Assembly (NCBI RefSeq): GCF_001278035.1
Contig: NZ_CP009452.1
Location: 1,893,501 to 1,957,500, forward strand
Direction of reading: 5' to 3'
From: Sphingopyxis sp. 113P3
Lineage (GTDB): Bacteria; Pseudomonadota; Alphaproteobacteria; Sphingomonadales; Sphingomonadaceae
DNA length: 64,000 nt
The position numbers and the translations under genes are program-made. The notes beneath the pieces are model-generated. The model saw nothing but the letters and a program-made list of their open reading frames with translations. It was not told where the DNA came from and ran no database searches. How positions within the stretch are numbered: the stretch's first letter is position 1; the number at the start of each line of letters is the position of its first letter. Below are positions 49,978-62,690 of this stretch, in pieces.

Positions 49978-50696
49978 CAGCCTTGCTCCCGTTCCGCCAC
50001 GCCATCTTCGGGCTGCTCGCCGCGCTCGCGCTCCTCCATCCGCTCGCCGGTGACGGCATAATAGACCATCTCGGCGATATTGGTCGCATGGTCGCCCATG
50101 CGTTCCAAATTCTTGGCGACAAACAGCAGATGCGCGCTTTCGGTAATGTGCCGCGGATTTTCCATCATGAAGGTCACAAGCGTGCGAAAGATGCTGTTGT
50201 AGAAATCATCGACCGTCTTGTCGCGCACGGTCACCCGCAGCGCGAGCTCGGTGTCGCGCGCGGCAAAGCTGTCGAGCGCGTCGTGGATGAGCTCGGCGAC
50301 GAGCGAGGACATCGAGGTCAGCACCGGGATCGCCTCGATCGAACGCGCCGGATCCATCAGCGCGACGCGCTTTGCGATGTTCTTGGCATAGTCCCCGATG
50401 CGCTCGACGACCGAGACGATCTTCAGCGCCGCGATCATTTCGCGCAGGTCGTCCGCCATCGGTGCCCTCAGCGCGATGGTCTGGACCGCGAGCCGTTCGA
50501 CCTCGCTTTCGAGCGCGTCGATCGTCTTGTCGCATTCGACCACTTCGGCCGCGAGAGCGCGATCGCCGTTTGCGAGCGCGGACATCGCCTGGATGAGCGC
50601 CTGCTCGGCGCGCCCGCCCATCTCGCTGATCAGTCCGCGCAGCCGGTTGAGATCCGCGTCGAAGGCCTTGACGGTATGTTCGTTGATGATTGCCAT
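49977..50696 (-). CDS. phoU: Phosphate signalling protein PhoU
   Basis: A 239-residue two-repeat helical protein that links Pst transport to PhoR/PhoB signalling. Each half has the metal-binding E/DxxxD pattern (for example SEVERLAV and RIGDYAKNIAKRV; MGDHATNIAEMV). It follows pstB after 27 bp and abuts phoB. The C-terminal 20 residues are acidic and variable. Confidence 0.94.
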   Translation of the reverse strand: MAIINEHTVKAFDADLNRLRGLISEMGGRAEQALIQAMSALANGDRALAAEVVECDKTIDALESEVERLAVQTIALRAPMADDLREMIAALKIVSVVERIGDYAKNIAKRVALMDPARSIEAIPVLTSMSSLVAELIHDALDSFAARDTELALRVTVRDKTVDDFYNSIFRTLVTFMMENPRHITESAHLLFVAKNLERMGDHATNIAEMVYYAVTGERMEERERGEQPEDGVAEREQG

Positions 50697-50723
50697 GCTG
50701 TGCGTCCTTTCGCCCGCGACCGA

Positions 50724-51512
50724 TCAGCCGTAGCGGCCCGTGATATAATCCTTGGTGCGATCCTGCTTCGGGTTGGTGAAGATGTCGGCGGTCCTCCCAT
50801 ATTCGACCAGCGTCCCGAGGTGGAAAAAGGCCGTGCGCTGCGACACGCGCGCCGCCTGCTGCATATTGTGAGTGACGATCACGATCGCATATTTGCCGCG
50901 CAGTTCGTGGATCAGTTCCTCGATCTTCGCGGTCGCGATCGGGTCGAGCGCCGAGCATGGTTCGTCCATCAGGATCACCTCGGGGTCGACCGCAATCGCA
51001 CGCGCGATGCAGAGGCGCTGCTGCTGGCCGCCCGAAAGCGCGGTGCCGCTTTCGCCGAGCCGGTCCTTCACCTCGTCCCAGAGCCCCGCGCGCACCAGCG
51101 CGCGCTCGACGATGAGGTCGAGGTCGCCCTTGCCCGCGGCGAGACCGTGGATGCGGGGGCCATAGGCGACATTGTCATAGATCGACTTTGGAAAAGGGTT
51201 TGGCTTCTGGAAAACCATTCCGACGCGCGCGCGCAGCTGCACCACATCCATCGTGGGCGCGTAAATATCTTCGCCGTCGAGCGTGATCTTTCCCGTGACG
51301 CGGGCGCTTGCGACGGTGTCGTTCATGCGGTTGAGCGAGCGCAGAAAGGTGGATTTCCCGCAGCCCGACGGACCGATGAAGGCGGTGACGAGATCGGTGC
51401 CGACGTCGATCGAGACATTGTTGATCGCCTGCTTCGCGCCGTAGAAGACATCGACGCCCTCGGCCTTCATCTTGGGATTGGCGATTGTGAGATCGTCGTG
51501 GGTCATGGTCAC
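50724..51512 (-). CDS. pstB: Phosphate ABC transporter ATP-binding protein PstB
   Basis: A 262-residue ABC ATPase. Walker A is GPSGCGKST, the signature [14 protein letters not shown], and Walker [14 protein letters not shown]. It drives phosphate uptake by PstCA with PstS. It overlaps pstA by 4 bp. Confidence 0.96.
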   Translation of the reverse strand: MTMTHDDLTIANPKMKAEGVDVFYGAKQAINNVSIDVGTDLVTAFIGPSGCGKSTFLRSLNRMNDTVASARVTGKITLDGEDIYAPTMDVVQLRARVGMVFQKPNPFPKSIYDNVAYGPRIHGLAAGKGDLDLIVERALVRAGLWDEVKDRLGESGTALSGGQQQRLCIARAIAVDPEVILMDEPCSALDPIATAKIEELIHELRGKYAIVIVTHNMQQAARVSQRTAFFHLGTLVEYGRTADIFTNPKQDRTKDYITGRYG

Positions 51513-52765
51513 CAGCGTTTTTCAAACTTGTTGCGAAGATAGATAGCGAGGGCGTTCATCGAGAGCAGCACGATCAACAGCACGATGATCGCCGCCGAGG
51601 TTTTCTCGACAAAGCCGCGGTCGACCTCGTCCGACCAGAGGAAGATCTGCATCGGCAGCACCGTGGAGGGCGAACAGACCCCTCCCGGCACGTCCCCTAT
51701 GAAGGCGCGCATCCCAATGAGAAGGAGCGGCGCCGTCTCGCCGAGCGCGCGGGCCATGCCAATGATCGTCCCGGTCAGAATGCCGGGGAGCGCGAGGGGG
51801 AGGACATGGTGGAAGACGACCTGTACCGGGCTGGCGCCGACGCCGAGCGCTGCGTCGCGGATCGACGGCGGGACCGCCTTGATCGCGTTGCGGCTTGCGA
51901 TGACGATCACGGGCATCGTCATCAGCGCGAGCGTCAGCCCGCCGACCAGCGGACTGGCCTGGCAAAGGCCGAACCAGTTGATGAACACCGCGAGCGCGAG
52001 CAGGCCGAAGATGATCGATGGCACCGCGGCCAGATTGTTGATCGAGACCTCGATGAGGTCACTCCAGCGGTTCTTCGGCGCATATTCTTCAAGATAGAGT
52101 GCTGCGAGAACGCCGGTAGGGAAGGCGATGAGAAAGGCGATGACGATCGTCAGCACCGATCCCTTGAGCGCCCCCCAGATGCCGGCGAGCGCGGGATCGG
52201 TCGCATCGGCATTGCGGAAGAAGGACCAGTGGATGTGCTTGGCAAGCTTGCCTTCCCTGGTCAGCGCGTCGACCCGCGCGCCGAGCGCGCCTCGCGCGCC
52301 TTCCTTGGCGGCGATATCGACCAGGGAGGAGGCGGGAAGCTCGAAAACGCTCCTGGTGCGAAGTAGGGCCGGCTCGTCCTTGATCGCGCGGCGAACGTCT
52401 TTCCACGCATTTTCGCTGATCAGCGCGGATCCGTTTGCCCCGAGCGCCTCGTCGGCGGCGAGGGCGACGATGTCGGCAAGCCCGGCGTTCGCGATCAGCT
52501 GATCGGCGTCGGAATCGCCGAGCCGCGCGGGATCGAGGGGCAGCGGCGTTGCCGCGAAGTCGATCGGCACCGCAATATGGGTGTAGGTGAAGCCGCGCGC
52601 ACCGTTGCCAACCATCACGGTGAGCAGGAAGGCGAGGAAGAGGCCAGAGAGGAGCACGGCGCCAAGCCCCATCGCCCTGAAACGGCGCTCTGCAGCGTAG
52701 CGCGCCGTGATCCGCCTTTGCATCGCGGGGGCCTTCCAGTCGGTGGGGGAGGTCTTCCTATTCAT
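51509..52765 (-). CDS. pstA: Phosphate ABC transporter permease PstA (long form)
   Basis: A 418-residue permease. The C-terminal half is the usual MetI-like domain ([30 protein letters not shown]). The first 200 residues are an added region of the DUF3333 type found in alphaproteobacterial PstA, with one membrane helix (about 30-52) and a large periplasmic loop. It overlaps pstC by 8 bp and pstB by 4 bp. Confidence 0.93.
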   Translation of the reverse strand: MNRKTSPTDWKAPAMQRRITARYAAERRFRAMGLGAVLLSGLFLAFLLTVMVGNGARGFTYTHIAVPIDFAATPLPLDPARLGDSDADQLIANAGLADIVALAADEALGANGSALISENAWKDVRRAIKDEPALLRTRSVFELPASSLVDIAAKEGARGALGARVDALTREGKLAKHIHWSFFRNADATDPALAGIWGALKGSVLTIVIAFLIAFPTGVLAALYLEEYAPKNRWSDLIEVSINNLAAVPSIIFGLLALAVFINWFGLCQASPLVGGLTLALMTMPVIVIASRNAIKAVPPSIRDAALGVGASPVQVVFHHVLPLALPGILTGTIIGMARALGETAPLLLIGMRAFIGDVPGGVCSPSTVLPMQIFLWSDEVDRGFVEKTSAAIIVLLIVLLSMNALAIYLRNKFEKRW

Positions 52766-54134
52766 AGGCTTCGCGATATTTTTTTACGATGCGCAGCGCG
52801 GCAATGTTGAGCAGCAGCGTGACGAGAAAGAGCACGAGGCCGAGCGCGAACGCCGCCAGCGTCTTCGCGCTGTCGAACTCCTGGTCGCCGGTGAGGAGCT
52901 TCACGATCTGCGCGGTCACGGTGGTGACGCTTGCAAAAGGGTTGGCAGTGAGGTTGGCGGAGAGGCCTGCGGCCATGACGACGATCATCGTCTCGCCGAT
53001 GGCGCGGCTGACTGCGAGCAAAATGCCGCCCATCACGCCGGGGAGCGCCGCGGGAATGAGCACCTCGCGGATCGTTTCGTTCGGCGTTGCGCCGAGCGCG
53101 AGCGACCCGTCGCGCATCGCCTGCGGCACTGCATTGATGCTGTCATCGGCCATCGAGGAGATGAAGGGAATGATCATCACCCCCATGACAATGCCGGCGG
53201 CGAGAGCGCTTTCGCTCGAGGCGTTCGGCACCCCCAGCATCGCGGCAAAGTCGCGCAGGGCCGGGGCGACGGTGAGCGCGGCAAAATAGCCATACACCAC
53301 CGTCGGAACGCCCGCGAGGATCTCAAGGCACGGCTTCACCCATCGCCTGACCGCGGGCGCCGCATATTGGGTGAGGTAGACAGCGGTCATCATGCCGATC
53401 GGGATCGCGACGATCATGGCGATGATCGCGCCGATCAGCACCGTGCCCCAGAAAAGCGGAATGCCGCCGAACGTGCCGGGCTGCGCGGCCCCGCTTTGTG
53501 GGTTCCAGTGGGTACCGAAAAGCAATTCAGCCGGCGAAACGAGGCGGAAGAAGCGGATCGATTCAAACAGAAGCGACATCACGATGCCGAAGGTCGTCAG
53601 GATCGCGACGAGCGAGGCGACGAGAAGCAAGGCCATCACGATCCGCTCGACCCGCGAGCGGGCCCGGAAACCAGGCCCGACCCGCGAATAGCCATAAATT
53701 CCGCCCGCAAGCGCGAGCGCGAGCATGGCCCCTACTCCGATCGCGCCATAGCGCTGCGCCGCGTGCCTGTAGGGCTCGACGAGCGGCGCTGCGGCGGGGA
53801 GCCGTACCGCGGCTTGCCGCCCCTCAGCCACGCTGCGTGCATCCGAGAGGATCGCCCCGCGTTCGAAAGCGAAGGCAGGCAGGCCTTCCGCCGCGGGGGT
53901 CTCGAGCACCGCACCTGTGACCAGCGCGGGGGACACGCTCGACCAGAGACCAAGGAAGAGGGCGGCGGGCGCGAACAGCCACAAGGCGACGTACCAGCCA
54001 TGATATTGCGGACGCGAATGGAGCTTCACTCCCGCGCGCGATGCGAGCAGCGCCGATCGCCCCCGTCCGGCAAGCCAGCCGATCAGCGCGAGGCCAAGAA
54101 TGACGAACAGGAGGGCAGGGGCGTTGAAGCTCAC
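52758..54134 (-). CDS. pstC: Phosphate ABC transporter permease PstC (long form)
   Basis: A 458-residue permease. The ABC transporter core has EVLIPAALPGVMGGILLAVSRAIGETMIVVM. An N-terminal extension of about 180 residues with two membrane helices resembles the DUF3390-type region of alphaproteobacterial PstC. It follows pstS across a 68-bp gap with a hairpin. Confidence 0.93.
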   Translation of the reverse strand: MSFNAPALLFVILGLALIGWLAGRGRSALLASRAGVKLHSRPQYHGWYVALWLFAPAALFLGLWSSVSPALVTGAVLETPAAEGLPAFAFERGAILSDARSVAEGRQAAVRLPAAAPLVEPYRHAAQRYGAIGVGAMLALALAGGIYGYSRVGPGFRARSRVERIVMALLLVASLVAILTTFGIVMSLLFESIRFFRLVSPAELLFGTHWNPQSGAAQPGTFGGIPLFWGTVLIGAIIAMIVAIPIGMMTAVYLTQYAAPAVRRWVKPCLEILAGVPTVVYGYFAALTVAPALRDFAAMLGVPNASSESALAAGIVMGVMIIPFISSMADDSINAVPQAMRDGSLALGATPNETIREVLIPAALPGVMGGILLAVSRAIGETMIVVMAAGLSANLTANPFASVTTVTAQIVKLLTGDQEFDSAKTLAAFALGLVLFLVTLLLNIAALRIVKKYREAYE

Positions 54135-54159
54135 TTGGCTTTCCTTGACCGGCCCGCCT

Positions 54160-54178
54160 CCCGCTCAGCCCGAGCGGG
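54160..54178 (-). terminator. Hairpin between pstS and pstC
   Basis: CCCGCTC (54160-54166) pairs with GAGCGGG (54172-54178), 5-nt loop, in the pstS-pstC gap. There is no T-tract on the minus strand, so it is an attenuator or an mRNA-stability element that keeps pstS in excess rather than a full terminator. Confidence 0.5.
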
Positions 54179-54202
54179 GTGGGGGCTCATGTCCTTTGAC
54201 CT

Positions 54203-55252
54203 CTACTTCAGCGCCGCGCCATCGAGCGGCGTCATATCCCTCGCCGCGGCCTGCGCCGCCTCTGCGACGCTTTTCGGCGACACGATCAATCCCTTGGCGG
54301 CCAGATAGCCGCCCTCGCCCGCGCCTTTGACAAATTCGGCGATATAATCCCCGAGCCCCGGAACGACACCGACATGCGCCTTCTTGACGTAGAGGAACAG
54401 CGGCCGCGATCCGGGGTAGCTGCCGTCGGCGATCGTCGCATAGGTCGGCGCGACGCCCTGCACCGGCACCGCCTTGATCTTGTCCTTGTTCGCATCGAGG
54501 TAGGAAAAGCCGAAGATGCCGAGGCTTCCCGGATTCTTGTCGAGCTTCGAGATGATGAGATTATCGTTCTCGCCCTGCTCGACATAATAGGGCGAACCGC
54601 GCAGCCCGGTGCAAACCGCCGCGTGCTGCTCCTTGTCCTTGTCCTTGAGCGTCTTCATGTCGGGGTTCGCGTCGCAGCCGCGCGCAAGGATCAGTTCCTT
54701 GAACGCATCATAGGTACCGCTCGTCGATGGCGGGCCAAAAACCGAGATGCCAACCGCGGGGAGCGCGGGGTTCACATCCTTCCACGTCTTCGCCGTGTTG
54801 GGCTTGCCATAGGGGTTTGCAGCAAGCGCCTTGTAGACATCTTCCTCGGTGAGCCTGAAGCCCGGCCCGCGCGCCGCCTCGCCGAGCGCAATGCCATCGA
54901 TACCGATCTGGATCTCGACGATTTCGGTCACGCCATTCGCGGCGCAGCGGTCGAACTCCGACTTCTTGATCCGGCGCGACGCGTTCGCAATGTCGGGCGT
55001 GTCGCCGCCGATCCCGGCGCAAAAGCGCTCGAAGCCGCCGCCGGTGCCCGTGCTGTCGATCTTCGGGGTCTTGTTGCCGGTGGCCTCCGCAAAGGCTTCG
55101 CCGACGGCGGTGGCGAAAGGGTAGACCGTCGAGGAGCCGACCGCGCTGATATAGTCGCGTGCGCCGCCGCCCACGGACGCCTGATCCTGACACGCGGACA
55201 GCGCCAGCGCGGCACATGCGACGCCCGCGACCAAAGCAGATTTCTCGAACAT
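54203..55252 (-). CDS. pstS: Phosphate ABC transporter substrate-binding protein PstS
   Basis: A 349-residue phosphate-binding protein. The lipobox LSAC (about residues 18-21) marks it as a lipoprotein. Phosphate ligands are expected in GSSTVYPFA and STGTGGGFERFC. ATG 55252 was chosen over an upstream ATG at 55330 because it begins the lipoprotein signal. A three-unit Pho box ends 72 bp upstream. First gene of pstSCAB-phoU-phoB. Confidence 0.96.
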   Translation of the reverse strand: MFEKSALVAGVACAALALSACQDQASVGGGARDYISAVGSSTVYPFATAVGEAFAEATGNKTPKIDSTGTGGGFERFCAGIGGDTPDIANASRRIKKSEFDRCAANGVTEIVEIQIGIDGIALGEAARGPGFRLTEEDVYKALAANPYGKPNTAKTWKDVNPALPAVGISVFGPPSTSGTYDAFKELILARGCDANPDMKTLKDKDKEQHAAVCTGLRGSPYYVEQGENDNLIISKLDKNPGSLGIFGFSYLDANKDKIKAVPVQGVAPTYATIADGSYPGSRPLFLYVKKAHVGVVPGLGDYIAEFVKGAGEGGYLAAKGLIVSPKSVAEAAQAAARDMTPLDGAALK

Positions 55253-55323
55253 GACAATGTCCTGTCGGGGGTCGCTACCGAACCAAGCCGCCACCCCCGG
55301 GGGCGACTTGCCGAGCCGCCAAT

Positions 55324-55352
55324 GGGACATTTGTGTGACGGGTTTGTGACAG
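55324..55352 (-). promoter_or_regulatory. Pho box, three tandem PhoB sites
   Basis: Read on the minus strand, CTGTCAC-AAAC-CCGTCAC-ACAA-ATGTCCC: three 7-bp direct repeats with 4-bp spacers and an 11-bp period, matching the PhoB consensus CTGTCAT-N4. It lies 72-100 bp before the pstS start. Confidence 0.88.
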
Positions 55353-55404
55353 CGTCTTCCGGAGGCTGCTCGTTGCCCAGGACGTCTGACCGCCGCCCCT
55401 GCCC

Positions 55405-58296
<2,892 letters not shown>

Positions 58297-58307
58297 GGGG
58301 GAGGCTT

Positions 58308-58322
58308 GTTCCAGATTTGTTC
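58308..58322 (+). promoter_or_regulatory. LexA/SOS box of uvrA
   Basis: GTTCCAGATTTGTTC is GTTC-N7-GTTC, the direct-repeat SOS operator of alphaproteobacteria. It sits 12 bp upstream of the uvrA start, a position compatible with LexA repression of uvrA. Confidence 0.85.
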
Positions 58323-58514
58323 TTGGTGCGCAAGAGGTGAGCGCGAGCATGGGAACATGGGAGGTGCCGTGGCAAACCGCAAGGCCGCCGCGGGGGCTCC
58401 CTTCTGTTCGTCGAACCGATTCCGCCGCTTGCCACAAAGCCCGTGCGAGCTGGCTCCCTCTCCATCATGCGGGGGATATCGCCCTCATGGGCAAAGTCAC
58501 AACGGGGATTTGGG

Positions 58515-60563
58515 ATGAAGAGATTTCTGCTTTTGTCGGCAGCGTCGCTCGCGCTCGCTGGCTCGGCCGTGTGGGCACATTCGGATGAGGCGCCGCAGGC
58601 GCAATCAGCGCCCGCGGACGCTGCCTCGCTCAAACCGCTGCGCTTTGGCAGCTGGGGCGTCGACCTTGGCGCGCGCGACATTTCGGTGCGGCCAGGTGAT
58701 GATTTCGATCGCTACGCCAACGGCAGCTGGTTTCGCCGCACCGAAATCCCCGCCGATCAGGCGTCGGCGGGGGTCGACTATGACGTCTATAACCTCACCC
58801 AGCGTCAGCTCAGCGCGCTAGTCATCAGTGCGCCGGCGTCGGGGCAGGTCGGGGGCCTCTATCAGAGCTTCATGGACGAGGCGCGCATCGAGGCGCTGGG
58901 CGCAAAACCGCTGATGGCCGACATCGCCCAAGTCGAGGCGATCAGGGACAAGGCCGAAATGGCCCGCTTCATGGGGCGCTCGCAGGGCGCTTTCGGCGCC
59001 AGCATCGTCGGCGGCGAGCCTTATGCCGACACCGCCGATCCGACGGTAAATGTGCTGTGGCTGGGCCAGGGCGGGATCGGGCTTCCCGACCGTGAATATT
59101 ATCTGTCGGACGACTTCAAGACGCAGCGCGACGCCTACCGCGCCTATATCGTGCGCACGATGAAGCTGATCGGTAACGCCGCGCCTGAACGCGCGGCCGA
59201 TGCGATCATGGCGTTCGAGACCGAAATCGCGAGGGCAAGCTGGGCAATCGCCGACCGGCGAGATCTTGGCAAGATCAACAATCCGATGTCGTCGGCGGAG
59301 CTTGCCGCCTATGCGCCCGGGCTCGACTGGGATGCCTGGTTCGCTGGCGCCGGCATTGCCGCCCAAAAGCGGATCATCGTCAACGAGAAGAGCGCTCTTC
59401 GGGACATTGCGGCCGTCTACGCGAGAACACCGCTCGGCACGATCAAGCTGTGGCAGATGTTCCACGTCGCCAATAATGCCGCGCCCTATCTGCCGAAAGC
59501 GTTCGTCGACAATCGGTTCGAATTCGCCAAGGCAATGAGCGGGGTCAGCGAGCAGCGCCCGCGCTGGAAGCGCGGGCTGACGCTGGTCGACGGCAGCCTC
59601 GGCGAGCTGGTCGGCGAAACCTATGCAAGGCAATATTTCCCGCCGAGCGCCAAGGCGAAGATGGAAGCGCTCGTTGCCAACCTCAAGCTTGCGATGGGCG
59701 ACCGCATCCGCGGTAACAGCTGGATGGCACCCGCGACCAAGGAGGCCGCCCTTGCCAAGCTTGAAAAGATGGACGTCATGGTGGGCCATCCCGACAAGTG
59801 GCGCGACTATAGAGGTCTCAAGATCGATCCCGCCGATCTTTACGGCAACGTCCAGCGCAGCGCCGCGTTCGAATATGCCTATGCGCTGAGCGAGCTCAAC
59901 CAGCCTGTCGACCGCAAGAAATGGTCGATGAACCCGCAGGAAGTGAATGCCTATAATGGCGGGCTTGAAAACAAGATCGTCTTTCCCGCTGCGATCCTGC
60001 AGGCCCCCTATTTCAGCGAGAGCGTCGACGATGCAGTGAACTATGGCGCGATCGGCGCGGTCATCGGCCACGAGATCACGCACGGCTTCGACGACCAGGG
60101 GCGCAAGATCGACGCGAACGGCGCGGTGCGCGACTGGTGGACCAAGGAAGATGCAGCGCGCTTCGAAACGCAGGCAAGGCGTTTCGGCGCGCAATATGCG
60201 ACCTATGAGGCGGCGCCGGGGGCCTTCATCAACCCTGATCTCACGATGGGCGAGAATATTGCCGATCTTGCCGGACTCGAGGTCGCCTACGATGCCTATC
60301 ACCGCTCGCTTGGGGGCAAGGAAGCCCCCGTTATCGACGGGCTGACGGGCGACCAGCGCTTCTTCCTCGCCTTCGCCCAGGCGTGGCGCGACAAGGCGCG
60401 CGACGATGCAATCCGGCAGCAGGTCGCGAGTGACGAGCATAGTCCGGCGCGCTGGCGCATCATCGGTCCGCTTCGCAATGTCGATGGCTGGTACAAGGCG
60501 TTTGGCGTGACGGCCGACGCCAAATATTATCTGAAGCCAGAGGATCGCACCCGGATCTGGTAA
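58515..60563 (+). CDS. M13 family metallopeptidase
   Basis: A 682-residue neprilysin-like zinc peptidase. The signal peptide (MKRFLLLSAASLALAGSAVW, then AHS) exports it. The zinc motif HEITH (about residue 519) and ENIADLAG (third ligand Glu, about 579) are intact. NAYNGGLENKIVFPAAIL is the NAYY-type substrate-binding block. It is a periplasmic or lipid-anchored oligopeptidase. It is divergent from uvrA across a 218-bp gap. Confidence 0.93.
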   Translation: MKRFLLLSAASLALAGSAVWAHSDEAPQAQSAPADAASLKPLRFGSWGVDLGARDISVRPGDDFDRYANGSWFRRTEIPADQASAGVDYDVYNLTQRQLSALVISAPASGQVGGLYQSFMDEARIEALGAKPLMADIAQVEAIRDKAEMARFMGRSQGAFGASIVGGEPYADTADPTVNVLWLGQGGIGLPDREYYLSDDFKTQRDAYRAYIVRTMKLIGNAAPERAADAIMAFETEIARASWAIADRRDLGKINNPMSSAELAAYAPGLDWDAWFAGAGIAAQKRIIVNEKSALRDIAAVYARTPLGTIKLWQMFHVANNAAPYLPKAFVDNRFEFAKAMSGVSEQRPRWKRGLTLVDGSLGELVGETYARQYFPPSAKAKMEALVANLKLAMGDRIRGNSWMAPATKEAALAKLEKMDVMVGHPDKWRDYRGLKIDPADLYGNVQRSAAFEYAYALSELNQPVDRKKWSMNPQEVNAYNGGLENKIVFPAAILQAPYFSESVDDAVNYGAIGAVIGHEITHGFDDQGRKIDANGAVRDWWTKEDAARFETQARRFGAQYATYEAAPGAFINPDLTMGENIADLAGLEVAYDAYHRSLGGKEAPVIDGLTGDQRFFLAFAQAWRDKARDDAIRQQVASDEHSPARWRIIGPLRNVDGWYKAFGVTADAKYYLKPEDRTRIW

Positions 60564-60568
60564 GGCGC

Positions 60569-62104
60569 CTATCCTGGCTGTGCGGGGGCCATACCCTTGC
60601 GCCCCCGCACGGCCATCACGCCCAGCGACAAGGCGGCCCCCGCAATCACGAAGAGCGCCGGAAAACCGCCGAGCACCGACATCATGCGAATGCCGTCGAT
60701 ACCCGATGCGGCGACGAGGACGATCGCAACGAGTCCGACAGTCGTGCCCCAGACGACCTGGACGGCGAGCGGCGCCTCGGGCGCTTCGGGTGAGATACCG
60801 TGCGTCGAGAGCGCGCTCATCGCCGAGACATTGGCATCGGCGCCCGCGACATAGGAGAGGAAGATCGCGAAGAGTACGGCCGCAGTGACGAAGGAGCCGC
60901 CGCCCAGCGCGTCGAACAGGCGGAACAGCACGGGATCGGGCCCTTCGCTGGCGAGGATGGCATAGAGGCTTGCGCCGCTATGCTGATCGATGGCGATCGC
61001 CGCGCCGGCGATCGCCGTCATCCAGAGCGCGCCGAACAGTGCCGGGAGGATGAGGTTCATCAAGATGAAGGCGCGCACGGAATAGCCGACCGCGAGCCGC
61101 CCGAGAAACAGCGCGGTCACCGGCGCCCACGCGAACCAGTTCGCCCAGTTGAAGATCGTCCACTGCCGATGCCAGTCGGCATCGACGTCGAGCCCGAGGT
61201 TGCGGGGAATGAAGGTGCGCACATAGTCCGCGCCGCCTCTCAGCGACAGGCCGAGCATCTCGGTCAGTGGTCCTGCGGCGAGAACAAAGGCGATGATGGC
61301 GAAGAAGAGCCAGGTGTTGAGGACCGACAGGCCCGCGATCCCCTTTTGGAGCCCGGTTGCGGCCGAAATGAGGAAACTCGCGACGATCAGCCCCGCTATG
61401 GCCCAGCGAAGCGGCACCCCGCCCACAAAGCCGCCCAGCCCCTCAACGCCGCCGGCAAGCGACAGGATGCCGGCGCCGAGCGAGGCTGCCATTCCGGCGA
61501 CGAGCGCGTAGAGACAGAGGATGTCGACCGCAGAGCCGACCGGCCCGTGCGCGCGCTGGCCGAGCAGCGGCACGAAAAGGGAGGAGAGACGAAAGGGCTC
61601 GCGCCGGTTGTAGTAGATGATGGCGAAGGCGAGCGCGGCAACCGTGTAGATCGCATAGGGCGTGAGCGTCCAGTGAAGGAACATCGTCGACATGGCGAAG
61701 GTCGCCGCACCATCGCTGCCCGGCACAAGCCCCAGCATCTTCGGAGGCGCGTTGAGGTGGAAGAGCGGCTCGGCGACGCCCCAGAAAAGGATGCCCGTCG
61801 CGATCGTGGTGCACAAGGTGACCGCGAACCAGCGCCAACGGCCGAGCAGCGGCCTTGCGTGGGGTCCACCGATGATCGACCCGCCGAAGGGCGAGAGCGC
61901 GATCGCTGCGAGCAGCGCGAGAAAAAGGACGCTCGCGACCGTGAAGACGGGTCCGAAGCGCAGCAATATCCAGTCGTTGAACGCGGTCTCAAGAGCAAGG
62001 AAGGCCGTCCCTCGCCAAAGGCTTGCGCCAAGGGCGGTCGCGAGCACGGCGAGGGGGATGAGGAACACCGGGCGGTTGATCGAGCGGGGTAGGGGCGCTG
62101 TCAT
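60569..62104 (-). CDS. BCCT family transporter
   Basis: A 511-residue betaine/carnitine/choline transporter with twelve membrane helices. The signature WTIFNWANWFAWAP matches the BCCT consensus, with Asn in place of Tyr at the fifth position. It may take up a quaternary amine by sodium or proton symport. The substrate is unknown, and there is no adjacent choline or betaine gene. It converges on the M13 peptidase. Confidence 0.88.
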   Translation of the reverse strand: MTAPLPRSINRPVFLIPLAVLATALGASLWRGTAFLALETAFNDWILLRFGPVFTVASVLFLALLAAIALSPFGGSIIGGPHARPLLGRWRWFAVTLCTTIATGILFWGVAEPLFHLNAPPKMLGLVPGSDGAATFAMSTMFLHWTLTPYAIYTVAALAFAIIYYNRREPFRLSSLFVPLLGQRAHGPVGSAVDILCLYALVAGMAASLGAGILSLAGGVEGLGGFVGGVPLRWAIAGLIVASFLISAATGLQKGIAGLSVLNTWLFFAIIAFVLAAGPLTEMLGLSLRGGADYVRTFIPRNLGLDVDADWHRQWTIFNWANWFAWAPVTALFLGRLAVGYSVRAFILMNLILPALFGALWMTAIAGAAIAIDQHSGASLYAILASEGPDPVLFRLFDALGGGSFVTAAVLFAIFLSYVAGADANVSAMSALSTHGISPEAPEAPLAVQVVWGTTVGLVAIVLVAASGIDGIRMMSVLGGFPALFVIAGAALSLGVMAVRGRKGMAPAQPG

Positions 62105-62222
62105 GAAGCCGCCAGCATGACGAGGCGATCCGTAGGCGTCAAATAGGGCGGGCGAGGGGAACGCAATTTAAGGCGAGGCGTTTTCGGGCAGACGATTTTC
62201 CAGGTGAAGAAGGAGCGCTTCG

Positions 62223-62681
62223 ATGACGAAGGCGATTTTGACAGCGATTGGCACTCTGGCGCTGCTCGGCGCGGGATCCGCCGCTGCCTTTCAGAGCGAG
62301 ACGCAAGCGCCGCCGGCTGAGCAGCCCGAAAGCGTGCCCGCCGACCTCGATGCCGTGGCCGCTGACCTTGCCAGGGACAAGGAAGCCGCCGACGGCACCA
62401 CGCCTGAAGAGCGTGCGAACACCGCGCGGCTCAACGCGGAGCAGGCCGCCCGCGCGAGGGCGGAGAATGTCGCATACGAACAGCAGGTCGCCGCGATCGC
62501 ACAGGAACAGGCGGCGGCTGAGGCTGCCTATGCCGAAGAGACCGCCGCGTACGAAGCGGAGAAAGCCAGGGTCGCCGCCGAGGCCGCCGCGCAGCGCCAG
62601 CAATGGGAAGCCGACGTCGCCGCCTGCAGGGCCGGCGATACGACACGCTGCGCCCAGCCCGCTTCGCCGCCGAAGCCCTAG
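62223..62681 (+). CDS. Exported Ala/Glu-rich coiled-coil protein
   Basis: I do not recognise this 152-residue protein beyond its architecture. It has a signal peptide (MTKAILTAIGTLALLGAGSA, cleaved after AAA) and a long Ala/Glu/Gln helix (about 45-128) likely to form a coiled coil. A short tail with two cysteines (ACRAGDTTRCAQ) follows. The ribosome site GAAGGAG is good. A stress or envelope structural role is only a guess. Confidence 0.65.
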   Translation: MTKAILTAIGTLALLGAGSAAAFQSETQAPPAEQPESVPADLDAVAADLARDKEAADGTTPEERANTARLNAEQAARARAENVAYEQQVAAIAQEQAAAEAAYAEETAAYEAEKARVAAEAAAQRQQWEADVAACRAGDTTRCAQPASPPKP

Positions 62682-62690
62682 CTTAGCGCC

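Noticed and set aside
52707..54308. 533-residue + strand frame across pstC
   Set aside because: Antisense shadow of pstC, whose motifs are clear on the other strand.
60800..62092. 430-residue + strand frame across the BCCT gene
   Set aside because: Antisense shadow; very rich in Arg, Glu and Gly, as typical of such frames.
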